From the NCBI RefSeq assembly GCF_034702125.1, contig NW_026945753.1, forward strand, positions 442,001 to 506,000: DNA of 64,000 bases, given 5' to 3'. The notes under the pieces were generated by a model. That model saw only the letters and a list, made by a program, of their open reading frames with translations. It made no database searches and was not told the origin of the DNA. The position numbers and the translations under genes were made by a program. The DNA is from Engraulis encrasicolus. Its lineage: Eukaryota; Chordata; Actinopteri; Clupeiformes; Engraulidae. Positions 25,179 through 35,509 of the stretch are shown one piece after another; position 1 is the stretch's first letter; the number at the start of each line of letters is the position of its first letter.

Positions 25179-25491
25179 TGTTGACATGTGTGTATGATTG
25201 ATTGTGTGTATTCTGTACCAGTACTGATCTGTTCCACGCCACAAGGGGGTGTTACCTATTTGATATGAGATGTGTATGATTGGTGACGTCACACCCCCTA
25301 TATAAATGTATGTTCTGGAATCGATCATTCTCTTGAGTGCCCTTGAGCCATGACCCAACCGCTCTTGAGCAGTGTGTTTTATCATACTTAAAATAAATAT
25401 GCCTTGAGGCTGACGTGAGTTATTCGTCTTCGACTCTTTCTGAAACCTGCACATTGGACTTCTCCTGGTGATTGTAGCGCTCCTGCTAACA
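25179..25491 (+). repeat. Copia 5' LTR (313 bp)
   Basis: It starts TGTTGACATG and ends CTGCTAACA. It contains a perfect CRE-type palindrome TGACGTCA at 25284-25291, a TATATAAA box at 25300-25307 and an AATAAA at 25392-25397, which mark U3 and R. It is nearly identical to 29940-30269. Confidence 0.95.
25284..25307 (+). promoter_or_regulatory. LTR promoter: CRE-like site and TATA box
   Basis: TGACGTCA (25284-25291) lies 8 bases before TATATAAA (25300-25307). The same pair is kept in the 3' LTR at about 30044-30067. Transcription would start some 25-30 bases after the TATA box; CREB/ATF control is inferred from the motif only. Confidence 0.7.
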
Positions 25492-25506
25492 GGTTATGGG
25501 CCCAGT
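25492..25506 (+). other. Copia primer-binding site (internal initiator-tRNA-Met type)
   Basis: GGTTATGGGCCCAGT follows the LTR directly. It matches the site used by Drosophila copia, which pairs with an internal part of initiator tRNA-Met and not with the 3' CCA end. Confidence 0.85.
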
Positions 25507-25617
25507 ATCGAAGACAATGTGCAACAACGGAAAGTGGCGAACGTTAGCTAGTCAGCTATCAGTGTGTTAGCTAGGTTAGCGCGCTAAAACCGGGAACGCT
25601 AACAGAAGCTGAGGAGA

Positions 25618-28600
25618 ATGGCGCATCAAAAGACAAAGTGGCCGGTGTTTGACGGTAGGGCTGAAGAATACGAGCTCTGGGAGGAACGGATGCTGTGCTG
25701 TATGCACCGTGTCGGGTTAAAAGAGACTATTCTTGAGGAGCCTGGTGAACCGCTGACGGCTGAGGAACGAGCCAAGGATGCTGAGCTGAACGCTGATGCT
25801 TACTGCTCGTTGGCGCCATTGCTCGACAATGTGAGTCTGGGACTGATATTCAGAGACTGTAAAAACAATGGACGTGAGAGTCTGAAAGTGCTGAGAGAGC
25901 ACTACATTGGCAAAGGTAGGCCAAGAATTGTTTCATTGTACATAACGTTAACCTCGCTGAAGAAAGCTGAAACAGAGACTGTGACAGAGTACATTATCCG
26001 GGCAGAGCAGATCTTCACAGCGCTCAGAGGTGCAGGCGAGGCACCGAGTGAGGGGCTGATGATGGCAATGATTATGCGGGGACTGCCAGAAATGTTTAAA
26101 CCGTTTTCGCTGATGGTAACCCACGGCGTAGCGGAGATGAAGCTAGCAGAGTTCAAGGCTAAGCTACGAAACTTCGAGGCTTCGGAGGATGCTGAGCCAG
26201 TAGCCGAGTTGGCGGGAGAAAGGGTTCTGAAGGCTCGCGCAGCCCTGAGGAGAAAGAACGGCGGCGGATCTTCGACAGAGATGGCGTGTTGGCGGTGCGG
26301 AGAGAAGGGACATCGGAAAGATGACTGCGCAAGAGAAGTTTGGTGCGGTTCCTGTAAAAGCACGAGCCACAGCGACAAAGCCTGCAGGAAGACCGAGCGC
26401 ACACAGAGGTCCAGGTGTGCTCGCGCTGAAGACCACGGCGGTGGCGACAGCAGAGGCAACGGTAGCGGTGGTGGCAACAGCAGAGGCAACGGCAGCGGTG
26501 GTGGCAGCAACAGCAGAAGCGGCGGTGATGGCGGCGGCGGCAGTGGTGACAGTAGCAGAGGCGGCGGCAGCAGTCGTGACAGCGGCGGCGGTGGTAGCAG
26601 TGGCGGTCGGGCAGCGAGTGGTGGTCGGATCGAGGCGCGGGGACCCGCGAAAGACGACTTCACATTCCGGGTGGACACCTGCAAGCCAGCGCAGCAGCGG
26701 CAGATCGAGAGAGGGCTGATCGTCGACACAGGCGCGACATCCCACATGCTGAACGACAGGAGCCGGTTCAAGTCCTTCGACAGCTCGTTCAAGCCGGAGA
26801 GCCACAGCATGGAGCTGGCCGACGGGAGGCGGACATTCGGGTTGGCGGAAGGCAGAGGAGACGCACAGGTGTGTCTCACTGACAGCGACGGACGAATATG
26901 CACAGTGACTCTGAAGAGCGCCCTGTACATCCCTTCGTTCCCACAGGAACTCTTCTCCGTGAAGTGTGCCACTGCACACGGTGCCAAGGTACTTTTCGAA
27001 GAAGGTAACAATGTTCTTGTGGCGCCTAATGGTGCAAGGTTTAACATTGATGTGTGTGACAGAATGTACTACTTGCCAACCGAGTGTGATGAAAGTGATG
27101 TGTGTAATGTTAGCCATGATATCCAAACCTGGCATGAGATAATGGGGCATTGTAATTATGATGACATACTGAAACTGCAAGATGTTACAGTAGGCATGCA
27201 CATTAAAGGTGCAAAGCGTAAGCCTGACAAGGAATGTCATGTATGCATAGAGGGGAAGTTTACTCAGTCGAGAAACCGAAATGCAACTGACAAGGTGAAA
27301 ACACCACTTGAGCTGGTGAATACTGATCTAGCTGGTCCAGTGACCAATGGTTCCATTGATGGGTACAAGTACATGCAGTCATTCACAGATGTGTGCACAG
27401 GAGTAGTTTTCACATACTTTCTGAAAGCGAAGAGTGATGCCGTACAGGCTACTGAAAAATTCCTGGCAGATGTAGCGCCTTATGGCGATGTGAAATGCAT
27501 CCGGTCAGACAACGGGACCGAGTACACAAGCAGAGAGTTTAAGACACTCCTGCGAAAGAACAAAATCAGACACGAGACGTCCTGTCCTTACTCCCCACAC
27601 CAGAACGGCATAGCTGAGAGGGAAGGGCGTACTCTCTTTGAAATGGCAAGGTGTAAACTGATTGACAGCAACTTACCTAAGAGTTTATGGCATTATGCCG
27701 TTCAGGAAGCTGCATACACCAGAAACAGATGCTTTAACAAGCACATTGGCACAACACCGTACACAGCACTGACAGGGAAGAAGTGTGATCTAGCCCAGAT
27801 GCACAAATTCGGGTCCGAGTGTTATGCGTACAAACAAGACAAAGGTAAACTAGATCCCAGGTGTGAGAAGGGGCTCTTTGTAGGGCACGACAAGGGCAGC
27901 CCCGCCTATCTAGTTTACTACCCCACCAAGGGAAAAGTGCAGAAGCACAGACTGGTTAAGTTTATTACTAAAACCACATGTGACAGTGAGACTCAGACGC
28001 AAGACTTAGAATTTGACCCTATTGTAAATACTGACAAGACAGACGCACCACAGCCCAGTGCTCAGAGCACAGACACCCAGACTGACAGTCCACAATCCCC
28101 AGAGGATGATGGTGAGGAGCACCACATGGTGACACCACAGGCCCCAAGCAGTGGGAGGTACCCCACTAGAGAGCGTAAGCCCCCGAGTTACCTCAGTGCT
28201 TACTCTACTCAGGAAGACAGTGATGGTGATGATGATAGTACACTCACCAGTGTCGACTATTGTTACCGAGCAGTGTGTGGTGTGCCACTGACCTTTAAGC
28301 AGGCTATGGCATCGCCACAAGCAGGTAAATGGAAGAGGGCAATGGACGAGGAGATGCAGTCACTAAAGGAGAACCAAACCTTTACCTTGACCAAATTGCC
28401 AGAGGGCAGAAAGACAGTGGGAGGTAGGTGGGTGTACTCAATTAAAGAGGGTGGTGACGGACGTGAACAGTACAAGGCCAGATTTGTGGCGAAGGGATAT
28501 AGCCAGAGAGAGGGGATCGACTATGGTGAGACATTCTCCCCCACGGCAAACATGACGAGTGTGCGTGTACTCATGCAAAAGGCAGCACAAGAGAACTTAG

Positions 28601-29823
28601 TTCTACACCAAATGGACGTAAAGACAGCATACTTACACGCACCCATTGACCGAGACATTTACATGGAGCAACCTGACGGTTATGAAAAAGTTGGAAACAA
28701 TCTAGTGTGTAAACTGCAGAAGTCAATTTATGGTTTAAAACAGTCGGGACGCAACTGGAATGAGATGCTGCACAAATGTTTGATTAATGATGACTTTAAA
28801 CAGAATCCAGCAGACCATTGTGTATACACAAAAGAGTCAGAGCAGGCAGGGAAGGTCATAATTGTCATTTGGGTGGATGATCTTATCATCGCAGCAAGCA
28901 ACACGAGAAGCCTAGAGCAGGTAAAAGCAATGCTTTCGAGCAGATTTAAAATGAAAGACCTGGGCAAGTTGAAACACTTTCTAGGCATAGACTTCAGTCA
29001 GACTGATGAATGTGTAACCATGTCACAACAGAGGTATACTGAGAGGATTCTCAAGCGTTTTGATATGCAGGATTGCAGAACACGTGAAACACCATGTGAA
29101 CAAAAGGTCGAATACACTGACGATGCACCCAAGATGACAGATGTAACAAAATACAGGGAAGCTGTAGGTAGTCTCATCTACTTAGCTACTTGTACGAGAC
29201 CTGATCTTAGTTTTGTGGTTGGTAAGCTTTCACAACACTTTGCAAACCCCACAGAGGAAAACTGGGTGACAGTTAAACATGCACTGCGTTATCTTAAAGG
29301 TACGACTGACAAGAAGCTGACTTTTAAGAAAAGCAGCGATGGTTTAGGCCTTCGGGCATACAGTGATGCAGACTGGGGTGCAGACACCAGCGACAGACGG
29401 AGCACGTCTGGCTACTGTGTGAGCATGAGTAAAGAGAGCTCACTGGTATCGTGGAGGAGTAAGAAGCAGCCCACAGTAGCATTATCCACTTGTGAAGCCG
29501 AGTACATGGCTTTAGCTCTCACAATACAGGAGTGTATTTACTTAGAGCAATTACTGAACGGTATGGATTCCTATGAATATGTTCAAACTGTTGTTCATGA
29601 GGATAACCAGGGCACCATTGCACTTGTGAAGAATCCTGTGTGCAGACAGAGGTGCAAGCATATAGACATCAAGTATCACTTCATAAGGTCAACTGTTAGA
29701 GATGAGAAGATGACACTTGTGTACTGTCCTACAGATGAAATGGTAGCAGATGCTATGACCAAGCCTGTCTCAAAGGTTAAACTGAGGAAATTTTCAGGAT
29801 TCATGTTTGGTAGTAGTGTCTGA
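25618..29823 (+). CDS. Copia gag-pol polyprotein, 1401 aa, uninterrupted
   Basis: It encodes the structural Gag and all enzymes for reverse transcription and integration. Residues 1-220 form a copia-type Gag (WPVFDG...WEERM start). A CCHC knuckle CWRCGEKGHRKDDC begins at about 224, followed by a second Cys-rich motif. A Gly/Ser-rich linker (about 273-341) is encoded by GC-rich triplets. The protease site DTGATSH begins at D370. Integrase has HHCC at H506/H511/C540/C543 and a catalytic triad D570, D631, E667 (D35E spacing). RT has the WVDDL site at D1087-D1088, and RNase H has DADWGAD from about D1250. Length is normal for a single-frame copia, and no stop or frameshift is present. The start chosen is the first ATG after the primer site. 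Confidence 0.97.
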   Translation: MAHQKTKWPVFDGRAEEYELWEERMLCCMHRVGLKETILEEPGEPLTAEERAKDAELNADAYCSLAPLLDNVSLGLIFRDCKNNGRESLKVLREHYIGKGRPRIVSLYITLTSLKKAETETVTEYIIRAEQIFTALRGAGEAPSEGLMMAMIMRGLPEMFKPFSLMVTHGVAEMKLAEFKAKLRNFEASEDAEPVAELAGERVLKARAALRRKNGGGSSTEMACWRCGEKGHRKDDCAREVWCGSCKSTSHSDKACRKTERTQRSRCARAEDHGGGDSRGNGSGGGNSRGNGSGGGSNSRSGGDGGGGSGDSSRGGGSSRDSGGGGSSGGRAASGGRIEARGPAKDDFTFRVDTCKPAQQRQIERGLIVDTGATSHMLNDRSRFKSFDSSFKPESHSMELADGRRTFGLAEGRGDAQVCLTDSDGRICTVTLKSALYIPSFPQELFSVKCATAHGAKVLFEEGNNVLVAPNGARFNIDVCDRMYYLPTECDESDVCNVSHDIQTWHEIMGHCNYDDILKLQDVTVGMHIKGAKRKPDKECHVCIEGKFTQSRNRNATDKVKTPLELVNTDLAGPVTNGSIDGYKYMQSFTDVCTGVVFTYFLKAKSDAVQATEKFLADVAPYGDVKCIRSDNGTEYTSREFKTLLRKNKIRHETSCPYSPHQNGIAEREGRTLFEMARCKLIDSNLPKSLWHYAVQEAAYTRNRCFNKHIGTTPYTALTGKKCDLAQMHKFGSECYAYKQDKGKLDPRCEKGLFVGHDKGSPAYLVYYPTKGKVQKHRLVKFITKTTCDSETQTQDLEFDPIVNTDKTDAPQPSAQSTDTQTDSPQSPEDDGEEHHMVTPQAPSSGRYPTRERKPPSYLSAYSTQEDSDGDDDSTLTSVDYCYRAVCGVPLTFKQAMASPQAGKWKRAMDEEMQSLKENQTFTLTKLPEGRKTVGGRWVYSIKEGGDGREQYKARFVAKGYSQREGIDYGETFSPTANMTSVRVLMQKAAQENLVLHQMDVKTAYLHAPIDRDIYMEQPDGYEKVGNNLVCKLQKSIYGLKQSGRNWNEMLHKCLINDDFKQNPADHCVYTKESEQAGKVIIVIWVDDLIIAASNTRSLEQVKAMLSSRFKMKDLGKLKHFLGIDFSQTDECVTMSQQRYTERILKRFDMQDCRTRETPCEQKVEYTDDAPKMTDVTKYREAVGSLIYLATCTRPDLSFVVGKLSQHFANPTEENWVTVKHALRYLKGTTDKKLTFKKSSDGLGLRAYSDADWGADTSDRRSTSGYCVSMSKESSLVSWRSKKQPTVALSTCEAEYMALALTIQECIYLEQLLNGMDSYEYVQTVVHEDNQGTIALVKNPVCRQRCKHIDIKYHFIRSTVRDEKMTLVYCPTDEMVADAMTKPVSKVKLRKFSGFMFGSSV

Positions 29824-29930
29824 CAATTTGTATATACGTTAAGTACTGTGTGTACTATGTGAAATGTTTTTGATTTAATTCTGTGTTATATTCTGATTGT
29901 TAAAAGCTGTACAGGATACGAGTCACTCAT

Positions 29931-29939
29931 AAGTGGGAG
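29931..29939 (+). other. Copia polypurine-rich stretch
   Basis: AAGTGGGAG directly before the 3' LTR is the expected place for plus-strand priming. It is short and has one T, so its use is inferred from position. Confidence 0.65.
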
Positions 29940-30269
29940 TGTTGACATGTGTGTATGATTGACTGTGTGTATTCTGTACCAGTACTGATCTGTTCCACGC
30001 CACAAGGGGGTGTTACCTATTTGATATGAGATGTGTATGATTGGTGACGTCACACCCCCTATATAAATGTATATTCTGGAATCGATCATTCTCTTGAGTG
30101 CTCTTGAGCCATGACCCAACCGCTCTTGAGCAGTGTGTTTTATCATACTTATACTTAATATCATACTTAAATAAATATGCCTTGAGGCTGACGTGAGTTA
30201 TTCGTCTTCGACTCTTTCTGAAACCTGCACATTGGACTTCTCCTGGTGATTGTAGCGCTCCTGCTAACA
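29940..30269 (+). repeat. Copia 3' LTR (330 bp)
   Basis: It matches the 5' LTR except for three substitutions and an extra ATACTTAATATC stretch before the AATAAA. It is followed by the CCATG duplication. Confidence 0.95.
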
Positions 30270-30274
30270 CCATG

Positions 30275-30890
30275 GCAACTTCCCACCCCACCCATCATTC
30301 TCCATAACTGTGGTACCATGGCCATGTTACCACCCCACCCTCCCATCGTTCACCATGACTGGAGTGCCTTGAGCATGATACTATGGCGCTATGCTGTATT
30401 GAGAAAATGGTTTGTGGTCCTTTGAAAGTGAGGGCATGAATACAATTTCAGAGTACGCAGTGCTATGTTACAATGATAGTGTGCGAGGTGGGCTTTTTAC
30501 TGTATCTCTTGATGAGCCAATAATTAATATAGCATTGGTCAGTCTTTTAAAAATTAATTTGCACCAAGTAGCACAGCAAACAAGCAGCACTACAAGCTAG
30601 CTCTCAAAGCAATGCCTAATTTACAGCAGGCACATTATATGCAACAATGCCACAAATGATGACACATACAGCAAGCTTTCACAAAGAGGAAAGTATGCAA
30701 GCATGTAAGCAAGCAAGCATGTAAGCAAGCTTGTAGGCAAGCAAGTGCTATGCTGTGCCATGCAGGCCAGCCAGCAGGCAGTCAAGCAACTGAAGTGTTG
30801 ATAGTCCAGATTTATATACAGGTGCAAGAGTACCATGTGACCAGAGTCATCAGGCCCTTGGCAGGTGACGCCCGTAATTGAATAATGGCA
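30275..30890. other. Non-coding sequence with short AAGC repeats
   Basis: It continues the host sequence split by the copia element. At about 30690-30750 there are irregular repeats of GCAAGCATGTAAGCAAGC. No exon is recognised. Confidence 0.45.
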
Positions 30891-31661
30891 TTGAGGCAGT
30901 CGGTTCATATGGAAAATGGGGAGGCGGAGCACTCGGAGGGTCACAGGCAGCCTCAACATGAATGGCAGTGAACGAGGAGCCAGCGTATTGAAGGATAAAA
31001 CGTGCTGTTTTGAACTAATAATCGTCCGGGGAAACTTCCTTCAAAGTTCACAACCTGCCTCGTGAATTCAGGGAAATGACAAAAAAGTGGGATAATGATA
31101 CGTACATCCAGATGACCACGAGTACTTGTAGAATCCACAGTCCCCCCCTATCAGCTCAGATTGACAGCTGTCAGAACGCACCCAGCGAGCGGGGCATTTG
31201 GAGGGTACACTATTTACAGCCTTCTCGCTATTTAACCCATGCCTGCAGTTAGGGGCGCTGTCGAGACGGGAGCGCAGCCTATTCATTCTGAATGTAGTCT
31301 GCAGTCCTCCGTTGGCGCCCCTACAGTGCAGTACCTGGCGAGTGGAACCTCTCGTAATAGAACTTCTCCGAGAGCGTCTTGACAGCTGTCACACTGACCT
31401 GATAGGGGGGGACTGTGGATTCTACAAGTGCTCGTGGTCATCTGGATGTACGTATGCTTGTCCCACTTTTTTGTCATTTCCCTGAATTCACGAGGCAGGC
31501 GGTGAGCTTTGAAGGAAGTTTCCCCGGACGATTACAAGTTCAAAACAGCGAGTTTTATCCTTCAATACGGTGGCTTCTCGTTCACTGCCATTCATTTTGA
31601 GGCTGCCTGTGACCCTCCGAGTGCTCCGCCTCCCTATTTTGCATATGAACCGACTGCCTCA
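30891..31661. mobile_element. Foldback element with 283-bp arms
   Basis: The arms 30891-31173 and 31379-31661 are inverted copies: TTGAGGCAGTCGGTTCATAT at the left end is mirrored by ATATGAACCGACTGCCTCAA at the right. The 205-base spacer holds GGGGCGCTGTCG and TTGGCGCCCCTACAG, themselves partly inverted. Pairs of similar 61-72-codon frames arise only because the arms are copies. Flanking duplications are not clear. Confidence 0.8.
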
Positions 31662-31982
31662 ATAACAGCCCTACTCAGGTGAGGTCAGGCACTGATTAGC
31701 AGATTGGTTTAGATGGGGCTGCTTGTTGCAAGAATGTTCAAATTCTTAAAATGTTTCAGCCATTCACACTTTCATATCAAAATCATAGTGATGAAAATCA
31801 TCATAATGTGCTGCATCAAACACTTTTTAAGTATTGTAGTTTCCTTAGAAATTGTTTAATGATTGTTAGTATCAGAGCATATTTAACCAGTGAGAATGAC
31901 TTAAGTTCTTCAGGTAGTAGGCTATTGCAGCAGGACAAGTGGAGGATGATAGGGTTTCAATGGTGCTGACTAAAATATTTTG

Positions 31983-32369
31983 TAAAGGTGTGTCGTTCAT
32001 GAACGAGCCGGTTCTTTTGAACGGCTCCCTGAAGTGAACGATGGGAACCGGATCACAGCTGGGGGAGCCACTCGACCGTTATTTCGTTAATTTTTCATTC
32101 ATTTTAAGCACATGACCTCGATCAGAGTAATTCAATTTGGGAAAAAACACAATTGTTTGCCTCAAAGAGAGGCAAAAACGGTCTTTAGAAGCAGGAGAAT
32201 AATCAGTTGTTGTTTGGACAACATTACCTTGAGGAGGAGTCAAAATATTACATTCACTGAATAAATAATTTAAAAAAGAGCCAAAAGAGCCAGTTTTTTG
32301 AACGGCTCTTTGAAAGGAACGAGCCACTAAGATCCGGATTCCGAAAAAGAGCCATAAATCCCATCTCTA
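31983..32369. mobile_element. hAT MITE, second copy (387 bp), TSD ATATTTTG
   Basis: Perfect 8-bp duplications ATATTTTG lie at 31975-31982 and 32370-32377. It is the inverted relative of 13910-14300 (shared GTTCATGAACGAGCCGGTTC and TTGAACGGCTCTTTGAAAGG). No coding capacity. Confidence 0.88.
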
Positions 32370-32377
32370 ATATTTTG

Positions 32378-33005
32378 GTTGCTTCCACAACGGCCAATGC
32401 TGCTATTGTGCAGTACTTACTGTTTATGCTCAATACTTGACTCAAAGTAGTATTTTCACAGTAGTTGTCTGTTTTTTCAAAAAACAGTAGAATGCTGTTG
32501 CAGAATTGCCCTAAATTAACAGTTATTTGTTTCAGTGTAGTGTTATTTTCTACCTCTATGGGATACCCCGTCAACAATCAAGGAATGACACTCACAGCTG
32601 TCACTAATTCCATTCATTAGGTTGACGTTAATAGCGATTTTTTTTCACGTGCGTTTCACGGTGAAAAGGGCCATCACACATTGGGACAGTGTTAAACTTA
32701 GCTCAATAGTAATTGTTACCGCTTCAAAAAATACTTAAACTTGTGAGCTGTTGTGGGTGCCGCAGCTTTTTAAATGAATTCGCAATGCATTCAGGGAAAC
32801 CTGTCAAAGCCCTCCGTCGACGGAGTGTGGTGTCGGAACATCTCCATGCGGAGGGGTGGAAAGCCCATTGCCACACCCCTAGGCTACTCATCTTTCTGAA
32901 TGTGAATCGGGATGCCACTAGGCCTACCCCTACACGTGGACGCGCAAAACGGAGGCAAAGGGGAACGGCATAGGGCTAAAGGGTGTAATGGGATTCACCC
33001 CAAAT
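32378..33005. other. Non-coding; CAGTA-rich fish repeat and unplaced sequence
   Basis: 32400-32570 has the CAGTA/ACTGTT wordings of an abundant interspersed repeat and ends in TTATTTTCTACCTCTATGGG, the complement of a wording at 17990-18020. The rest to 33005 is unplaced, with a short GTCGACGGAG palindrome near 32816. No gene is seen. Confidence 0.4.
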
Positions 33006-33236
33006 TGAAAGTGGTGCCATCTTTGCCTCGCTATAGGCTACAATTTTTTTTTCACAAATCTACACCTTATTATGAACTGTCTTGGAAAGATTAGATGTTT
33101 GTTTTTAACATATCAAAAAACTGGGATGATAGGCTATTCTGTCTCATTTTGTCAGAATGTTTTTTTCTCTTTAAACCCATTGCTGTGTGACTTCCACAGC
33201 TCCTATGAAAAACAGATATTAGTGGCATATTCACCA
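33006..33236 (+). mobile_element. Fragment of GGGTCATT foldback arm
   Basis: GTGGTGCCATCTTTGCC, GGAAAGATTAGATGT, TTTTTAACATATC and GTGTGACTTCCACAGCTCCT follow in the same order as in the arms of the elements at 14-25 kb, with clear divergence. It is an old, isolated piece without terminal repeat. Confidence 0.75.
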
Positions 33237-33368
33237 TGTAGGGATACAAATTATCGATTAATTCATTAATCATTAGTTGATAGTCTTATCGGTCGACTTT
33301 CGATTAATTGATAAACGGTGTTTTTTCACCTGAATCTCATAAGGCCTTTTAAAATATCAGCTATAGTT

Positions 33369-33889
33369 AAAGGATAGTTCCGGCGTAAAACAAAAGTTTC
33401 ACCATCGATTTCCCATGCCACATAATGTATCTAATGATGAGCCATTCCGGGCCATGCCGCGCTGTTATGGAGTTAGCTTATTTTAAGCTTTTTGGCGAAA
33501 AACGCAGCCAATGCATCACGGCGGGGCCAATTTGTAAATATTATTTTCTGATGTTTCCCCGCTATAAACAACCTCAAAAACGCTACACACTTCATCACAA
33601 AGGTCTCGTCAATCAAACCAAGCACAGAGACGATCATCGGACCACACAGTCTTTCACTGGCCAGTGTTTTCAGAGGTGTCTCACTGTTGCAACTCTCTGA
33701 CCCGGATGCAGGCTACTCAATCAGGTGGCTTGGTAGGCTAAACATGGTCCGCGGTTCTTACACCGGCTGCGGCCGTAAAATGAAAAGCTGGAACCCCGGC
33801 CGTTTTCACCGACTGCCATTGTCTAAACCAGCCATATTACGGGAATGGCTAATAGCATCAGAAGTGGACGAAACTGACATAAAAACCCG
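33369..33889 (+). pseudogene. Repeat segment with THAP-like N-terminal fragment
   Basis: A segment starting AAAGGATAGTTCCGGCGTAA resembles ends of fish DNA transposons. From about 33744 it can be read as MVRGSYTGCGRKM, then NPGRFHRLPLSKPAILREW. This resembles the first half of a THAP zinc-binding domain (Cys pair, then FHRLPL...W), but the second C2CH half is absent because another sequence follows. THAP domains occur in P-element-like transposases and in host proteins. It is a truncated relic at most. Confidence 0.35.
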
Positions 33890-34051
33890 GAGGGATCGCG
33901 ACTGGAGGGAGGGAGATTTCAACAGACGGATAGATGAGAAGAATATAGAGACGGAGAGGAAGAATAGAGAGATCCAGGGACTGCAGGATACTTTACAGAG
34001 ACTCAGACGATTGGTGGAAGAGGGTGACAGCAGAGATTCCACTCAGAGCTG
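33890..34051 (+). pseudogene. Relic of a GIMAP-type coiled-coil tail
   Basis: The frame reads WREGDFNRRIDEKNIETE, then RKNREIQGLQDTLQRLRRLV, then EEGDSRDSTQS and a stop. EGDFxRxxxxK and the charged heptad pattern resemble the tail of the GTPase exon at 53304-54835 (MEEGDFKRQLEDKD). It directly follows the THAP-like fragment in the same frame, so the two were joined by recombination or insertion. A second copy of its end (LLETLERLCGLVEEADFRD, stop) lies at 34208-34272. No GTPase domain remains. Confidence 0.5.
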
Positions 34052-34272
34052 AGATGAAGAGAAGAAGAGAAAGAAACAAGAGGGAGAGAAAGAGAGATTG
34101 ATTGATGAATGGAGGGAGGGAAAGGGAGAGGCAGAAGGACAGAATGCGACAGGACATTTTTGTGAGTCCATTATATTTTATATTGAGAAGAAAAAGAAGA
34201 GATATCAATGGGACTACTGGAGACTTTAGAGAGACTCTGTGGTTTAGTGGAGGAGGCTGACTTCAGAGACTG

Positions 34273-34762
34273 AGATGAGAAACAATACATTTGATAAACA
34301 CTGAATATTGCATTAGGGAAGAACACATTATCATCTCTGAAATGTTAGTATAAATTCGGACAATTTTGAACATTTAAAAAGAAAGATATCCCTATATTTC
34401 CTCGAAGGTTTCTAATAAGCTCACCTCTAATGGGGAAAAAATCCTTAAATGGTAATTTCTCATTAAATTAAGACTTTAAAAAGATTCAATGAATATGAAG
34501 AGTGTACAATGTTCATAAAACTCCATCAAGCCATTTCTACATTACTTAATATATTTATTTCTTAATGTCACACCAAAGGACATATTTTCAGCAAATTGCT
34601 TTATCAACGTAAATAAATAATCAATTAATAGACCAACATTGTGACCACTTGAATTTTTTGAAAGATTAATTGCTGCACTATGTAGACATATACTTTTTTT
34701 CCCTCATAAACAATGTTTTGTAAAAAAAATCGTTTTTTTTCTGCCTAACTGTCATCTACCCG
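34273..34762. other. AT-rich non-coding sequence
   Basis: This may be the former 3' UTR of the relic, or the right part of a transposon: CAATTAATC-like ends at 34660-34680 face TACAAATTATCGATTAATTC at 33244. I cannot decide. No exon is seen. Confidence 0.35.
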
Positions 34763-34790
34763 TGTGTATGTGCGCGTGTGCGTGTGTATG

Positions 34791-34822
<32 letters not shown>

Positions 34823-34832
34823 CGTGTGTATG

Positions 34833-34868
<36 letters not shown>
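34763..34868. repeat. Imperfect (GT)n microsatellite
   Basis: GT-rich tract with GTGC and GTAT variants in two similar halves. Confidence 0.9.
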
Positions 34869-34869
<1 letters not shown>

Positions 34870-35338
34870 ATGCATGAGTGATTCTCAGACACATTGCATC
34901 AGACACTCTCCTGTTTCTGTGTACTGAATGTGTTTGTTCTTACTGGAACACCCTAACCAGTTTTTCAGGCTTCGGATGTCGGTGTCACGAGATAATGCAA
35001 AGATCTGTGTTTTCGTCAGTTGGATTAGGCTGCCAGTGTTTACGTTTGGGACGTACAACATTATTTGACATATAAGGTAAGTAGCAGTTCTTTTGCAGTT
35101 TTTGTCAACTCCTTGTTTGACTTGTGTCTGAGTTGTGTGTCTATTTTACATTTTGCCTGGTACTTTGATCTTCAATGTTAATTCTTCCCTATTTCCTTTT
35201 GGATGCGAATTCGTCCTGACACTCTTTCAGCCTGGGTGTTTCACACACACCTGTGCCTGGCATGATGAAGTACATACAATATGGCTGAATGAGGTGCTGT
35301 GGACATCCGCTGTGTATAGTACAGTATTGTGTGGGTCT

Positions 35339-35469
<131 letters not shown>

Positions 35470-35509
35470 ACTGTATCTTGATGATGTAATCTCTTCTGCC
35501 CTATTACAG

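Larger units (their letters stand above)
25179..30269 (+). mobile_element. Complete Ty1/copia LTR retrotransposon (5.09 kb)
   Basis: The order is TSD CCATG, LTR (TGTTGACA to GCTAACA), primer-binding site, one gag-pol frame, a purine-rich stretch, second LTR, TSD CCATG. The LTRs differ by about three substitutions and a short indel, so the insertion looks recent in evolutionary terms. The domain order protease-integrase-RT-RNase H is diagnostic of copia. Known: teleosts carry copia elements of the GalEa and Hydra groups (Zeco1, Olco1). Placing this copy in either would need a tree. It lies in the large intron between units 1 and 2. Confidence 0.97.

Noticed and set aside
25902..27240. Long reverse-strand frames of 381 and 358 codons in the copia gag region
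   Set aside because: They are shadows of the GC-rich Gly/Ser linker and the coding bias of gag-pol. They are Ala/Thr- and Pro/Leu-rich and show no domain.
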